A stretch of 64,000 bases of DNA, taken from G963662905 sp965230045 (GTDB taxonomy: Bacteria; Bacteroidota; Bacteroidia; Bacteroidales; WRLA01). Where the stretch lies: contig OZ245940.1 in NCBI GenBank assembly GCA_965230045.1, positions 3,038,001-3,102,000 on the forward strand. Direction: 5' to 3'. Under the pieces are notes generated by a model. It was not told the DNA's origin. It was given only the letters and a program-made list of their open reading frames with translations, and ran no database searches. Of the stretch, positions 26,901 to 34,790 are shown one piece after another (positions within the stretch are counted from its first letter, which is position 1; each line of letters starts with the position of its first letter). Made by a program: the position numbers and the translations under genes.

Positions 26901-27064
26901 TTTTCAATCGTTGGGGAAAAGAGATTGCATCCTTCAGCAATTATCAGAACGACTGGGACGGCAAAAAAAATGATGGCAGCCGTGCTTCAGACGGCACGTA
27001 CTATTTCATACTTCAAATACCCGGAGAAGAGCAGATTCAGGGCGTAATCAGCATCTTACACTAA
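20984..27064 (+). CDS. Giant T9SS-secreted adhesin with SBBP, PKD, SprB repeats and gliding-type C-terminus
   Basis: This 2026-residue surface protein starts with a signal peptide (to about 25). A His-rich stretch at 84-105 has about a dozen histidines. A beta-rich N-terminal region (35-250, DUF7948-like) leads to SBBP beta-propeller repeats (about 260-780, such as YLGGTYADLPHSLVV). A PKD domain lies near 790-865 (WNFGD, HTYNQPGIFSVQLIA). Eleven SprB-type repeats of about 75 residues fill 1119-1935, each with a (S/A)C(Y/F)G...DG start, PY.Y.WSNG core and C(D)T end. Residues 1939-2026 are a gliding-associated CHU_C domain (TPNGDGYNDYF, NRWGKEIA, DGTYYF), the T9SS type B export tail. It is likely a cell-surface filament or adhesin for gliding or attachment; the ligand is unknown. 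Confidence 0.93.
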   Translation: MLDNKILIKIFFIFILLSSCFLAVGADDEDFYASPKTGIYFIENKGQWHEDVLFKAQLADHLSVFFEADGWTISILDPEDIKHSHAHHNDHEHHHDCQIHGHALKVKLLDNESAMVSGQGQKPLISNFFTGNTHSNSSGVRSFSEILYENAWPGIDLRFYTSEGQRLKYEFIINENADYKQIQLQYKGQDDLKIEHGHLIIGTSLDEISELSPVAWKTKDGQQDYIQCEFRLDQNILSFAPKGIKKGEAFIIDPELIFSTYTGSLSDNWGFSATDDLEGNVYSGGIVSGPGYPVSPGAFQQDFGGNWDIAIIKYNPTGTERLYATYLGGTYADLPHSLVVNQNNELLIFGTTGSPDFPTTNNAWDNSFNGGTSIYYDGVLSFPQGVDLFVACLSSDGSMLVHSTFIGGSENDGLNYRSRYAPYLMHGNDSLYYNYGDGARGEIITDDQNNVYIGSCTFSDDFPVTANAFQTSNNGLQEGVAFRLDPALSQLVWSSYIGGSLDDAVYSVDIDSEGRLYASGGTVSQDFPMTSNAWQSSFQGGSTDAFVCAFSADGSSLSGSTYYGSDAYDQAYFVRCSRDDDVFIYGQTAAQASQLIINNPPYAQQNSGQFIAKFPSSMDQISWSTVFGTGSGTPNISPTAFGIDMCNRIYVSGWGRIWGNYTINGHHYAWGDDFGTVGMEITPDAAQSTTDGQDFYIAVFEEDMNGISYGTYFGELHYSSCYYSGHDHVDGGTSRFDKRGYIYQSVCASCGNCQQFPTWPNPGAWSNTNNGGNCNNAVFKIHVQSDFALADFKQPAPGCSAYIVEFENLGQGSSFEWNFGDPSSGSANTSTEENPVHTYNQPGIFSVQLIAHMLNGCYPTDTIIRNVLVMSDTSYYLPDTAICSGSPIQIGIEPVPDTGIHYHWNPTNGLSDSTIANPIASPGQSTLYTLIVSNGFCADTIRQWVYVSEQYAWGGPDTVICHESWELIAQALPPPDYFLWSSNPAFSDTLNNYPDDSTALVSVVNSQSFYLKVGSPEGCVVFDTVTITSSQAASDLASDTSICRGDSIHLQVNITSTSGIESIIWQPDSLIISGQGTENILIKAPLDFVLHLHMTDSIGCSFTDSMAVHTFYPSGKLELKNVSCYGQCDGTIELFPYGGLAPYQFQWSNGDTTAIADSLCAGTHSVIINDAAGCSQSHSYEINEPLPYFIISSISAPGCFGKPDGKIQVDVSGATPPYTYLWSNGASGHVIDNLLPGIYELTISDSLNCDTTLSFEVEQAGLFLITDSLHPPRCAYSNDGFITVNVSGSRPPYRYFWDGVEGMDSIGGLNGGTYELHIVDEGNCDTTLFFELEAPEAYQIEAQIQDVACYGDSSGSIQLELSGGTAPYEIEWQHGESGSYTGNLPAGMYQAVLSDANDCDTVLWFEILQADSIWLEADITNVSCFGLNDAAISVRTHGGTQPYSYLWGGGETDSVLNNIPAGTYSLLLRDQNECTIEENWFIQQPEKFNIQSVIKNPSCNGSNDGSINIEASGGTPPYQYLWSNGESSAEINNLLAGSYELQLSDANNCDTSLLFVLTDPEIINLTAEIEEVHCFGGSDGRIEIHAQGGTKPYTFLWTNGSTDSIASGLTAGFHELLLKDAHDCDTIFEFEIHQPQTPITLETEITDCICFGDESGSITTTVSGGSPPYTFEWSNGETGSNISNLSAGSYSLSIRDAQDCDTAFFFEIGQPEEIIINASISDASCYSGTKDGSIETQISGGHPPYHFLWSTGSESQDIRDLPPGNYQLSITDSAHCVQAADFYVGSPDSIRFNADIVSVRCYGDEDGAIYLNPIGGTEPYSIIWDDGSTGTELLLCKAGMYSAELTDKNGCNALESFLVSQPNKLLLDFDIEPVICIGRSNGKIESHVDGGIEPYSYLWNNGSIEADLFDIPTGTYNLIVSDNNSCQIEKEIYLPEEGCPLTIPNVITPNGDGYNDYFKIINIQYYPGNKLLIFNRWGKEIASFSNYQNDWDGKKNDGSRASDGTYYFILQIPGEEQIQGVISILH

Positions 27065-27102
27065 ATACGAATAAAATCTTAGGAAATATTCAATCAAAAG
27101 CC

Positions 27103-27110
27103 TATCTTTG
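27103..27110 (+). promoter_or_regulatory. -7 box for serA operon
   Basis: TATCTTTG matches TAnnTTTG, 47 bases before the serA ATG. A weak TTAG lies about 20 bases upstream. Confidence 0.5.
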
Positions 27111-27157
27111 TTATTCATTAACACTATTTTTGCTTTATCTAACACTTAAATATGTAA

Positions 27158-28084
27158 ATGATGAAAAAAGTTTTAGTTGCTACCGAAAAGCCCTTTGCCC
27201 CCGCTGCCGTTGAAGGCATCAAAAACATTGTAGTAAAAGCAGGTTACGAATTTGCACTTTTGGAAAAGTATGCCGACAAGCAAGACTTCATTGATGCAGC
27301 AAAAGATGCTGACGCAATGATTATCCGCAGTGACAAAGCCACCCGCGAAGTAATTGAAGCATCTGAAAAGCTGAAAGTTATTGTTCGCGCCGGCGCAGGA
27401 TACGACAATATCGACCTGGAAGCTGCTACAGAAAAAGGCATTGTTGCCATGAACACACCCGGTCAGAATTCCAATGCTGTTGCAGAACTTGCTATTGGCA
27501 TGATGGTTTTCCTTGCACGCAATGAGTTTAATGGTAAAGCGGGTACGGAGCTTCGCGGTAAAAAAATCGGCATCCATGCTTATGGAAATGTAGGCCGTTA
27601 TGTGGCCAACATCGCCAAAGGTTTTGGTATGGAAGTTTTCGCTTTCGATCCATTCGTAAAGAAGGAAGATATTGAAAAAGATGGCGTTAAGGTATTGGAA
27701 ACAGCAGAAGAGCTTTATGCAAACTGCCAATACATCAGCCTCCACATCCCTGCCAATGCCAAAACAAAAGGCTCGATCAATTTTGAATTGCTCAACAGCA
27801 TGCCAAAAGGCGCCTGCCTTGTAAATACAGCACGCAAAGAAGTAATTTGCGAAGAAAGCCTGCTGAAAATTTTTGCTGAACGTGCCGATTTCCAGTATAT
27901 CAGCGATATCGCACCGGACTGCAAGGATGAGATTGCAGAAAAATTTGCCGGAAGGTTCTTTTTCACACCAAAGAAAATGGGTGCCCAAACATCTGAAGCA
28001 AACATCAATGCCGGACTTGCCGGAGCAAACCAGATCATTGCTTACTTCGAAAACGGTGATACTACTTTCCAGGTGAACAAGTGA
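27158..28084 (+). CDS. serA: D-3-phosphoglycerate dehydrogenase, short form
   Basis: This 308-residue NAD-dependent dehydrogenase catalyses the first step of serine synthesis. The Rossmann motif GKKIGIHAYGNVGRYVA (around 137-153) and substrate-binding NTARKEVICEESL are present. There is no C-terminal ACT domain, so serine feedback of the E. coli type is not expected. The usual TPHxG catalytic histidine motif reads TPKKMGAQTSEA: Lys272 replaces His and there is one extra residue. I recall the same pattern from other Bacteroidota SerA proteins. It is followed after 27 bases by an S23-family gene and then DUF1015. Two tandem ATGs (27158, 27161) are both possible starts. Confidence 0.88.
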   Translation: MMKKVLVATEKPFAPAAVEGIKNIVVKAGYEFALLEKYADKQDFIDAAKDADAMIIRSDKATREVIEASEKLKVIVRAGAGYDNIDLEAATEKGIVAMNTPGQNSNAVAELAIGMMVFLARNEFNGKAGTELRGKKIGIHAYGNVGRYVANIAKGFGMEVFAFDPFVKKEDIEKDGVKVLETAEELYANCQYISLHIPANAKTKGSINFELLNSMPKGACLVNTARKEVICEESLLKIFAERADFQYISDIAPDCKDEIAEKFAGRFFFTPKKMGAQTSEANINAGLAGANQIIAYFENGDTTFQVNK

Positions 28085-28111
28085 TAAACTAACCCACTAA
28101 AAATAAGCCCT

Positions 28112-28522
28112 ATGAACGATTTTGAAAACGAAAGACACGGCACATTCTTCCGCTTTGAAGAATTGCGCATTTACCACAAATCCCTCGATTACATCTGTTG
28201 GGTGAACCAGCATCAGGCATTGGCCGATGACAAAAGCCAGGTGCTGATGGACAAATTTCAGACTGCCGCTGTGAATATTTCCATTAATATTGCAGAGGGT
28301 TCTGCTAGGAACAAAAGCCAGTTTATCTACTACTTAAAAATGGCCAAGAGCTCCATTCGCGAATGCGTTGTATTTACAAGCATTGCCTTTCAGCTCGGCT
28401 ATCTTTCTGAAGAAGAAGAACAGGAATCACGCAACCAGCTGATGGAAATGACCAAAATGCTGGGCGCTTTTATCGGTTCCCTGCAGCGTAATCAACGTGA
28501 TGGAGATTCATTAGATGACTAA
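28112..28522 (+). CDS. Four-helix-bundle protein, S23 family (in the serA operon)
   Basis: The 136-residue helical protein has the family core: FRFEELRIYHKSLDYI, a KFQTAAVNISINIAEGSAR helix junction, and FIYYLKMAKSSIRECVVFTS. This is the arrangement of S23/intervening-sequence proteins. Unlike the copy at 16.3 kb it has no repeat arrays around it and sits in a co-directional cluster, 27 bases after serA and 25 before the DUF1015 gene. That placement suggests a housekeeping role, possibly linked to its neighbours. Confidence 0.85.
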   Translation: MNDFENERHGTFFRFEELRIYHKSLDYICWVNQHQALADDKSQVLMDKFQTAAVNISINIAEGSARNKSQFIYYLKMAKSSIRECVVFTSIAFQLGYLSEEEEQESRNQLMEMTKMLGAFIGSLQRNQRDGDSLDD

Positions 28523-28547
28523 CAAAATAAATTAACCGTACACTACT

Positions 28548-29813
28548 ATGGCAATTTTCAAACCGTTTAGGGGGCTTCGCCCGCCAAAAGAGCTGGCCAG
28601 TAAAGTGGCCTCAAGACCGTATGATGTGCTTAACTCAGAAGAAGCACGAAGAGAAGCACAAGGCAATATCCACTCCCTGCTTCATATCACAAAATCCGAA
28701 ATAGATCTTGATCCGGAAGTTGATATCCATTCTCAGGAAGTGTATGATAAAGCTGTAGAAAATTTCAAAATGTTCCAGAAAAGGGGCTATCTCCTGCAAG
28801 AGAGAAAATCAAAATTCTACATCTACGCACAAACGATGAACGGCCACAGGCAATATGGACTGGTAGGCTGTTCGCACATTGACGATTATATCAATGGAGT
28901 TATCAAAAAGCACGAGCTTACACGCAAAGACAAAGAAGACGACCGCATGATCCATGTGCGCATCAACAATGCCAATATTGAACCGGTTTTCTTTACTTAC
29001 CCTGCTGTAAATGAAATTGATGTAATTGTAAGAAGCATCGTAGAAAATGAAGCACCTGAATACGATTTTACCAGCGATGATGGCGTAGGCCACCACTTCT
29101 GGGTAATTAATGATGAAATTGTAAATCACAAAATCGTTGTTCTGTTTGAGGAAAAAGTTCCTTATACTTACGTTGCAGACGGGCACCACCGCACTGCTGC
29201 TGCTGCACGTGTTGGCCTTGAGCAAAGAGAAAAGGACAAATACCCAACTCCGGTAAAGGAATACAACTATTTCCTCAGCGTGCTTTTCCCCGACAATCAA
29301 TTGCAAATTATTGATTATAACCGTGTTGTTAAAGATTTAAACAATCACAGCAAGGAAGAACTGCTGCAACTTCTCGAAAAACATTTTAATGTTCGCGAAT
29401 TTGGACCGGAAGTCTTTGCCCCTCAAAAATTACATCAATTCAGTATGTATCTCGATGGCAAATGGTATATCCTTGATGCCAAAGATCATACTTATGATGA
29501 CAATGATCCGATTGGCGTACTTGATGTTACGATCCTGAGCAAATATGTTTTGGATGAAATGCTCGACATCAAAGACCTGCGTACCTCAAACCGTATCGAC
29601 TTTGTTGGCGGAATCCGTGGATTGGGCGAATTGGAGCGCCGGGTTGACAGCGGAGAAATGGCTGCTGCCTTTGCGCTTTATCCGGTGAGCATGAAGCAAC
29701 TGATCGATATTGCCGACAGTGGAAACATCATGCCTCCCAAAACAACCTGGTTTGAGCCGAAACTGCGCAGCGGCTTGGCCATACATAAACTTGATGAAAT
29801 CGATGACGAATAA
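28548..29813 (+). CDS. DUF1015 family protein
   Basis: The 421-residue cytoplasmic protein matches DUF1015 from the N-terminal FKPFRGLRPPKELASKVASR and PYDVLNSEEAR through the family hallmark VADGHHRTAAAAR (about 222-234). DUF1015 is widespread next to serine-biosynthesis genes, as here behind serA. The biochemical function is not established; the HH pair within VADGHHR could bind metal or nucleotide. It is the last gene of the serA operon, followed by a clear terminator at 29838. Confidence 0.88.
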   Translation: MAIFKPFRGLRPPKELASKVASRPYDVLNSEEARREAQGNIHSLLHITKSEIDLDPEVDIHSQEVYDKAVENFKMFQKRGYLLQERKSKFYIYAQTMNGHRQYGLVGCSHIDDYINGVIKKHELTRKDKEDDRMIHVRINNANIEPVFFTYPAVNEIDVIVRSIVENEAPEYDFTSDDGVGHHFWVINDEIVNHKIVVLFEEKVPYTYVADGHHRTAAAARVGLEQREKDKYPTPVKEYNYFLSVLFPDNQLQIIDYNRVVKDLNNHSKEELLQLLEKHFNVREFGPEVFAPQKLHQFSMYLDGKWYILDAKDHTYDDNDPIGVLDVTILSKYVLDEMLDIKDLRTSNRIDFVGGIRGLGELERRVDSGEMAAAFALYPVSMKQLIDIADSGNIMPPKTTWFEPKLRSGLAIHKLDEIDDE

Positions 29814-29837
29814 GGTTTTATTAAATAATTGAAAAAT

Positions 29838-29865
29838 GGTCACCAATTTGGTGGCCTTTTTTTTT
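29838..29865 (+). terminator. Terminator of the serA-DUF1015 operon
   Basis: GGTCACC (29838-29844), loop AATTT, GGTGGCC (29850-29856), then nine T. Confidence 0.85.
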
Positions 29866-29892
29866 GCCCGGCCCGCTGGAAAAATATCAAAA

Positions 29893-29929
29893 AAAAGCAT
29901 TTGCTGAGAATTACTCAACAAATGCTTTT
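29893..29929 (-). terminator. Terminator of sucD
   Basis: A 16-bp stem with one mismatch: AAAAGCATTTGCTGAG (29893-29908) against CTCAACAAATGCTTTT (29914-29929). On the minus strand it ends in a U run and lies 30 bases after the sucD stop codon. Confidence 0.8.
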
Positions 29930-29958
29930 GCTGTAGCCAAACAAGATTGGGAAGAATA

Positions 29959-30831
29959 TTATTTCTTTAGAAGTTCGGCCATTTTTTTGCCAATATCAGC
30001 AGGAGAATCCACCACATGGATTCCACAATCGCGCATAATTTCTTTTTTGGCTTCCGCAGTATCCGCTTTACCGCCAACGATTGCTCCGGCATGTCCCATG
30101 GTGCGCCCTTTAGGAGCGGTAGCCCCGGCAATAAAACCAACTACGGGTTTAGTGCCAAAATCACGGATATATTCGGCGGCTTCGGCTTCCATGCTCCCCC
30201 CGATTTCACCAATCATAACAATTCCCGTTGTATCGGGATCGTTCATCAGCAATTCCACGGCTTCTTTTGTAGTAGTACCCGGAACAGGATCGCCACCAAT
30301 ACCAATTGCCGTTGACTGGCCAAGGCCGGCTTTTGTAAGCTGGTCAACTGCTTCATAAGTTAAGGTCCCTGAACGGGAAACAATTCCTACGGTACCTTTT
30401 TTATGGATAAAACCCGGCATGATGCCCACTTTTGCTTCATCAGGCGTAATAACACCCGGACAATTGGGGCCTACCAGACGGCAATCTCTTTTATCGATAT
30501 AATTTTTCACAGAAACCATGTCCTTCACAGGAATACCTTCTGTAATGCAAATAATCACTTTAATACCGGCATCAGCGGCTTCCATAATTGCATCAGCGGC
30601 AAATGCAGGTGGAACGAAAATCACAGAAACATCTGCTCCGGCTGTTTTTACAGCATCTTTTACGGTATTAAAAACCGGTTTTCCGAGGTGCTCCTGACCT
30701 CCTTTTCCCGGAGTAACGCCACCAACGAGATTAGTGCCATAATCGATCATCTGTGCAGCATGAAAACTACCTTCTTTTCCGGTAAATCCCTGTACAATCA
30801 CGCGGGAATCTTTGTTAACAAGAACGCTCAT
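29959..30831 (-). CDS. sucD: Succinyl-CoA synthetase alpha subunit
   Basis: The 290-residue subunit works with SucC in the TCA cycle, interconverting succinyl-CoA and succinate with formation of ATP or GTP. The CoA-binding N-terminus shows IVQGFTGKEGSFHAAQMIDY and GGVTPGKGG; the phospho-histidine lies in MGHAGAIVGG. The phosphate loop region GIGGDPVPGT is intact. The length matches the family. sucC is not adjacent, which differs from the sucCD operon of many bacteria. A minus-strand -7 box TATCTTTG is at 30877-30870. Confidence 0.95.
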   Translation of the reverse strand: MSVLVNKDSRVIVQGFTGKEGSFHAAQMIDYGTNLVGGVTPGKGGQEHLGKPVFNTVKDAVKTAGADVSVIFVPPAFAADAIMEAADAGIKVIICITEGIPVKDMVSVKNYIDKRDCRLVGPNCPGVITPDEAKVGIMPGFIHKKGTVGIVSRSGTLTYEAVDQLTKAGLGQSTAIGIGGDPVPGTTTKEAVELLMNDPDTTGIVMIGEIGGSMEAEAAEYIRDFGTKPVVGFIAGATAPKGRTMGHAGAIVGGKADTAEAKKEIMRDCGIHVVDSPADIGKKMAELLKK

Positions 30832-30869
30832 AGGGTCTTTTTGATTTGGATTATTAATTCGATTTTAAG

Positions 30870-30877
30870 CAAAGATA
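30870..30877 (-). promoter_or_regulatory. -7 box for sucD
   Basis: CAAAGATA on plus reads TATCTTTG on minus, 38 bases before the sucD ATG; no clear -33. Confidence 0.5.
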
Positions 30878-30912
30878 CTGAACTAATATAATTATCTACA
30901 TATTTGTTCAAA

Positions 30913-31296
30913 TTAATCCTCCATTTCAATAATTTCGAAAGGTAAACCGCTTACATCCTGATAATCCTCACCGGTTTCCATCATTTCTTCATCGTCCTCA
31001 TCATAATACCATTCCACAACTACGCTTTTTGTGACAAAGTCGGTAATTGGCCTCAATTTTTTAAAAATCTCTAAAATAAACTTGGAAGAGCTGGTATTAA
31101 AATATTCGAGATAAACTTTCACCCGCGTTTCTTTGGCGGGAGATTTTGCATAGGATTCCACCCAATCGACAACAGGCTGATAAAAACTAAAAGTATCTTC
31201 CGGTATGGAACGTCCACTGATGCCTAATACTCCTGTTTCCGCATTAAAATCAATATCAGGATGTTGTCTGTCGCCTTTAAAAATATATGTGCTCAT
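30913..31296 (-). CDS. SiaC-like (DUF1987) regulatory phosphoprotein
   Basis: I start at the ATG at 31296 (127 residues). The sequence matches DUF1987: MSTYIFKGDRQHPDIDFN, IPEDTFSFYQPVVDWVESY and the YFNTSSSKFILEIFK helix that carries the phosphorylated residue in SiaC. In Pseudomonas, SiaC is a partner-switch protein: a SiaB kinase phosphorylates it and the PP2C phosphatase SiaA dephosphorylates it, controlling diguanylate cyclase and biofilm. The next same-strand gene upstream is at 34.7 kb, and a SpoIIE-type phosphatase lies between (31445-34666), which makes a SiaA/SiaC-like pair likely. No SiaB-like kinase is visible. Confidence 0.82.
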   Translation of the reverse strand: MSTYIFKGDRQHPDIDFNAETGVLGISGRSIPEDTFSFYQPVVDWVESYAKSPAKETRVKVYLEYFNTSSSKFILEIFKKLRPITDFVTKSVVVEWYYDEDDEEMMETGEDYQDVSGLPFEIIEMED

Positions 31297-31444
31297 AAAA
31301 TGTTTCAGTCGCAAATTCAAATTACAGAATAATCAATCGGATGGCAAAAGTAGTAAAATTAAAAATGAGGGCACAGGACGAAATAAAAAATTAATTGTTA
31401 TTAATTTTCAGTACATATTTCTGTATATCAATTATTTAACGGGC

Positions 31445-34400
31445 TTAAAACTTTCCTCCGATAACCAAGACATCATCGATTTGATCATTTTCTCCGCGCC
31501 AGTCATCAAATGCGATCTTTAGTTTTTCGGGAATTTTATTGATTTCATCTTCGGAAAGCTCTATGAGGAGTTCGCGGAACCTTTTATTTAAAAATTTCTT
31601 GCCTTTCGGTCCGCCAAACTGATCGATATAACCATCTGTTGTCATATAAAAGCGGTCTCCCTTCCTGAAATCCAATTCCTGAGCGTTGAAAGGGTTTTGA
31701 TCTTTTGTGGAAGTTCCAACGGGCATACGGTCGCCTTTAATTTCCATCAGGTTTCCAGTTCGGCTTGCATTTTCGGGAATATCATGATCTTCCAGTCCCT
31801 CCCTGAACAGATAAAGCGAATTGTACGCACCGGCAAAGCGTATGCGCTGTTTTTTATAATCAATAACCAAAAGTGCCATATCCATCCCTTCTTTGGTGTC
31901 TCCTTCCCTGCCCTTTTGTTGCAGCACGCTGATCAGGTTGGCACGCAGCTGATTCAATATTTCAGCGGGTTCCATAATTTTCTTTTCATTCACAATTTCA
32001 TTGAGATAAGAAATGCCGATCATGCTCATAAAAGCGCCGGGAACACCGTGGCCGGTACAGTCTGAAGCAACAATAACAGAACTTTCGTGTTTTTCGCTAA
32101 ACCAGTAAAAATCGCCGCTTACGATATCGCGGGGTTGATAATAAATAAATGAGTCGGATAGAATTTTTTTAACTTCATCTGCAGGACGCATAATAGCTGC
32201 CTGTATCCGGCGTGCATAATTAATGCTATCAGTAATATCTTTGTTAATCCGGGCCAGTTCAATATTTTTTTCTGTAACTTCATGCGTGCGTTCGGCAACT
32301 TTGGTTTCGAGAATTTCTTTTTCAAGTTTTAGCTGGCGCTCACGTAATTTTATATAAATATAAATTGCCAGTAAAACGAGCACAAAAGAACCCAGCATAA
32401 ACCACCAGCGCTGCCAGATCGGAGGTCGGATACGGAATGAATATGTGAGCGGTTCGGGCGTCCAAACGGATTGGTCATTTACCGCTTTGATTTCCAAAGT
32501 ATAATCACCCGGAGCTAAAGAAGAAAAACTAACAAAATCCTGAGAAGATTCAGGGCGCCACTCATTATCAATTCCTTTGAGCCGCACTTGATATTTAACA
32601 GCCTCCGGATTGGTATAATTCGGGCTCACAAAGCGGAAATAAAAAGAATTTTTCCCATAAGGAAAAACAGTTTTTTCCGATGGTGCTTGCTCTTGAAGGT
32701 TGACCAGCATCTGTGTTAAAAATACTTTTGGTTCGGTTTTCTCTAAATCCATATAACGCTCATCAAAACCCATAAGGCCGTCCACGGTTCCAATTAAAAC
32801 CATTCCATCATCCAACTCACAAACAGCATTGTTTTTTACTTCAATGCCTGTAAAACCATGTTGCTTACTAAAAGAAAACAGCCCGGTTTCTTTTGCATCA
32901 ATGATATTCAGACCACGGTTGGTACCAATAAGCAACGTACCTGTTTTTGTCCGGTGCAGCATAGTTACATAATCCGAAAGGAGTCCATGACTGCTTGTAA
33001 TCGTTCTGACTATTTTATTATCTTTAACCACTATAACACCCTGACCTTCTGTACCAACCCACAATTCATCATCAAAATACAAAAGGCAAAGAGGTGTAAA
33101 ATCCTGATCCAGATTAATTGTTTTAAAATCTCCTCCTGATTTTTTATATCCAATCCCCGCTCCAACAGATCCTAACCACAGATTGTCTTGATCATCAAAA
33201 TAGAGTGCGCTGATATTATTTCCCGGAATACCATCGCGCTGGGTATAACGTTTACTTTGTTTCGTAGTGGGATGAAAGCTGATCAATCCATCAAAGGAGC
33301 CAATCCAAAGCTTTCCCGTTTTATCAGTTGCCAGTGCGGTTACCTGAGGTACGGCCCTAAAATACCGCCCTAAAGACGAAACTGGTTTAAACGCATCATC
33401 ATCAGGATGATAACTTAACATTTGCTGTTCCAAAGTACCGCCCCATATCTTAGCGTCATTATCCTGCACCAAAGATCTGATTTTCTGAATCTGATGTCCA
33501 AGAAAATAAGGGGCATAAATTTTAACATCATCCCTATCCCTATCCTCTTCTTCTTTAAGCAAATTCATCCGAATGATGCCTTTATTGCTTGCAAACCAAT
33601 AAGCTTTTTTATTTTTAACTATTGACCATATTTGGTGGTTATCCAGTTCGGGAATGTTCGAATAATCAACAAATTGCTGACCTCTAAAGATAAACAGGCC
33701 GGACTCGCTGGTTCCCATCATTACATTACCTTCCCGATCCTGGATCAGGCAGCGGATCTGATTCGATTGCAGGCCGTTCTCCTCATTAAAAAATACATCA
33801 CTATTTGTATTGGAATGAAAAAGGCCCCGGTTCCAGAAACCAGCCCAAATGCCTTTGTTTTTTTTATCACGCATTATTGCAGAAACCATTGAGCGGCCAA
33901 TATTCAGGTTCGTTTCGATTTTTTTTACGGTATTATCCGGATTATAAAAAAACAATTCGGATTGCGCACTACCGAGAAGCAGCCCATTACCATCTTTGGC
34001 TATTGCAATCAATTGTGCATTTGATGGTAAGCCTTCTGGTTTCAACAACTTAAAATCATCTTCCTTCCGGTTATAGGAATAAATTAAACCCACACCCCCT
34101 GTCAGAAAGTAAACATGATCATCAACGGCAAGTACTTTCAGCACCAAATCACTCAAACCTTCCTGCCCACGGTAAACTGAATAGTCGTTTTTTGGTATGG
34201 TATCCGACTCAAAATTCCGGATACAAATTGCACCATTGCCCATTGTTGCAACCCATATATTTCCATCAGAGTCTTCGCTGATGGCAGAGATATCTTTTGA
34301 TAACTCTAATCCTTCAAAAGCCAATTGATGAAAGGCTTCATTGAGCCTGCAACTCAATCCGCCCTGATAGTGGCCGGTCCAGATTCTGTTTTTTGAATCG

Positions 34401-34666
34401 ATAAATACAGATTTCACAACATTGGGCGCCAGGCCATCGGCAGACGTATAGTTCTGAAAACCATGACCGTTAAAAGCCGACAATCCGCTTTTAGTCCCCA
34501 GCCACAAAACCTCATCCTGATCAAAGGCCATATCATTGATGCGGGAGTCGGGAAGTCCCTCCTGCAAGCTGTAATTAGCAAAATAGTACATCTGAGCGGA
34601 TAAAAAACCCGGTAACAAAATCAAAAGAAACAAGAAGAAAGCAAAGTATATTGTTCTGGTATTCAT
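31445..34666 (-). CDS. Two-component-regulator propeller protein with SpoIIE/PP2C phosphatase
   Basis: The 1073-residue sensor has a signal peptide, then about a dozen Reg_prop-type beta-propeller repeats in the periplasm (recurring IWVATMGNG, LWIGSFDGL and LWLGSVGAG strands, up to ~650), a Y_Y_Y domain (about 665-755, LAPGDYTLEIKAVN), one membrane helix near 770-790, a coiled coil, and a cytoplasmic PP2C domain (about 860-1073). The metal-binding motifs GDFYWF and DCTGHGVPGAFMSM are intact. It resembles hybrid two-component sensors but replaces the kinase with a serine/threonine phosphatase. It probably dephosphorylates the SiaC-like protein encoded downstream. Confidence 0.9.
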   Translation of the reverse strand: MNTRTIYFAFFLFLLILLPGFLSAQMYYFANYSLQEGLPDSRINDMAFDQDEVLWLGTKSGLSAFNGHGFQNYTSADGLAPNVVKSVFIDSKNRIWTGHYQGGLSCRLNEAFHQLAFEGLELSKDISAISEDSDGNIWVATMGNGAICIRNFESDTIPKNDYSVYRGQEGLSDLVLKVLAVDDHVYFLTGGVGLIYSYNRKEDDFKLLKPEGLPSNAQLIAIAKDGNGLLLGSAQSELFFYNPDNTVKKIETNLNIGRSMVSAIMRDKKNKGIWAGFWNRGLFHSNTNSDVFFNEENGLQSNQIRCLIQDREGNVMMGTSESGLFIFRGQQFVDYSNIPELDNHQIWSIVKNKKAYWFASNKGIIRMNLLKEEEDRDRDDVKIYAPYFLGHQIQKIRSLVQDNDAKIWGGTLEQQMLSYHPDDDAFKPVSSLGRYFRAVPQVTALATDKTGKLWIGSFDGLISFHPTTKQSKRYTQRDGIPGNNISALYFDDQDNLWLGSVGAGIGYKKSGGDFKTINLDQDFTPLCLLYFDDELWVGTEGQGVIVVKDNKIVRTITSSHGLLSDYVTMLHRTKTGTLLIGTNRGLNIIDAKETGLFSFSKQHGFTGIEVKNNAVCELDDGMVLIGTVDGLMGFDERYMDLEKTEPKVFLTQMLVNLQEQAPSEKTVFPYGKNSFYFRFVSPNYTNPEAVKYQVRLKGIDNEWRPESSQDFVSFSSLAPGDYTLEIKAVNDQSVWTPEPLTYSFRIRPPIWQRWWFMLGSFVLVLLAIYIYIKLRERQLKLEKEILETKVAERTHEVTEKNIELARINKDITDSINYARRIQAAIMRPADEVKKILSDSFIYYQPRDIVSGDFYWFSEKHESSVIVASDCTGHGVPGAFMSMIGISYLNEIVNEKKIMEPAEILNQLRANLISVLQQKGREGDTKEGMDMALLVIDYKKQRIRFAGAYNSLYLFREGLEDHDIPENASRTGNLMEIKGDRMPVGTSTKDQNPFNAQELDFRKGDRFYMTTDGYIDQFGGPKGKKFLNKRFRELLIELSEDEINKIPEKLKIAFDDWRGENDQIDDVLVIGGKF

Positions 34667-34790
34667 AGCTCCTGAAAAAATATTTCAGGTAAAGGTAAGC
34701 AATATTATGGTTCATGCACCGGCAGAAAAAAGTGTAATGACGATTTTACACGAAATTGCGCAACCTACAGCCTTTGAAACATCATTTCCA

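Noticed and set aside
27173..27988. 271-residue minus-strand frame opposite serA
   Set aside because: Antisense shadow; very rich in F, C, N and H, which is typical of such frames.
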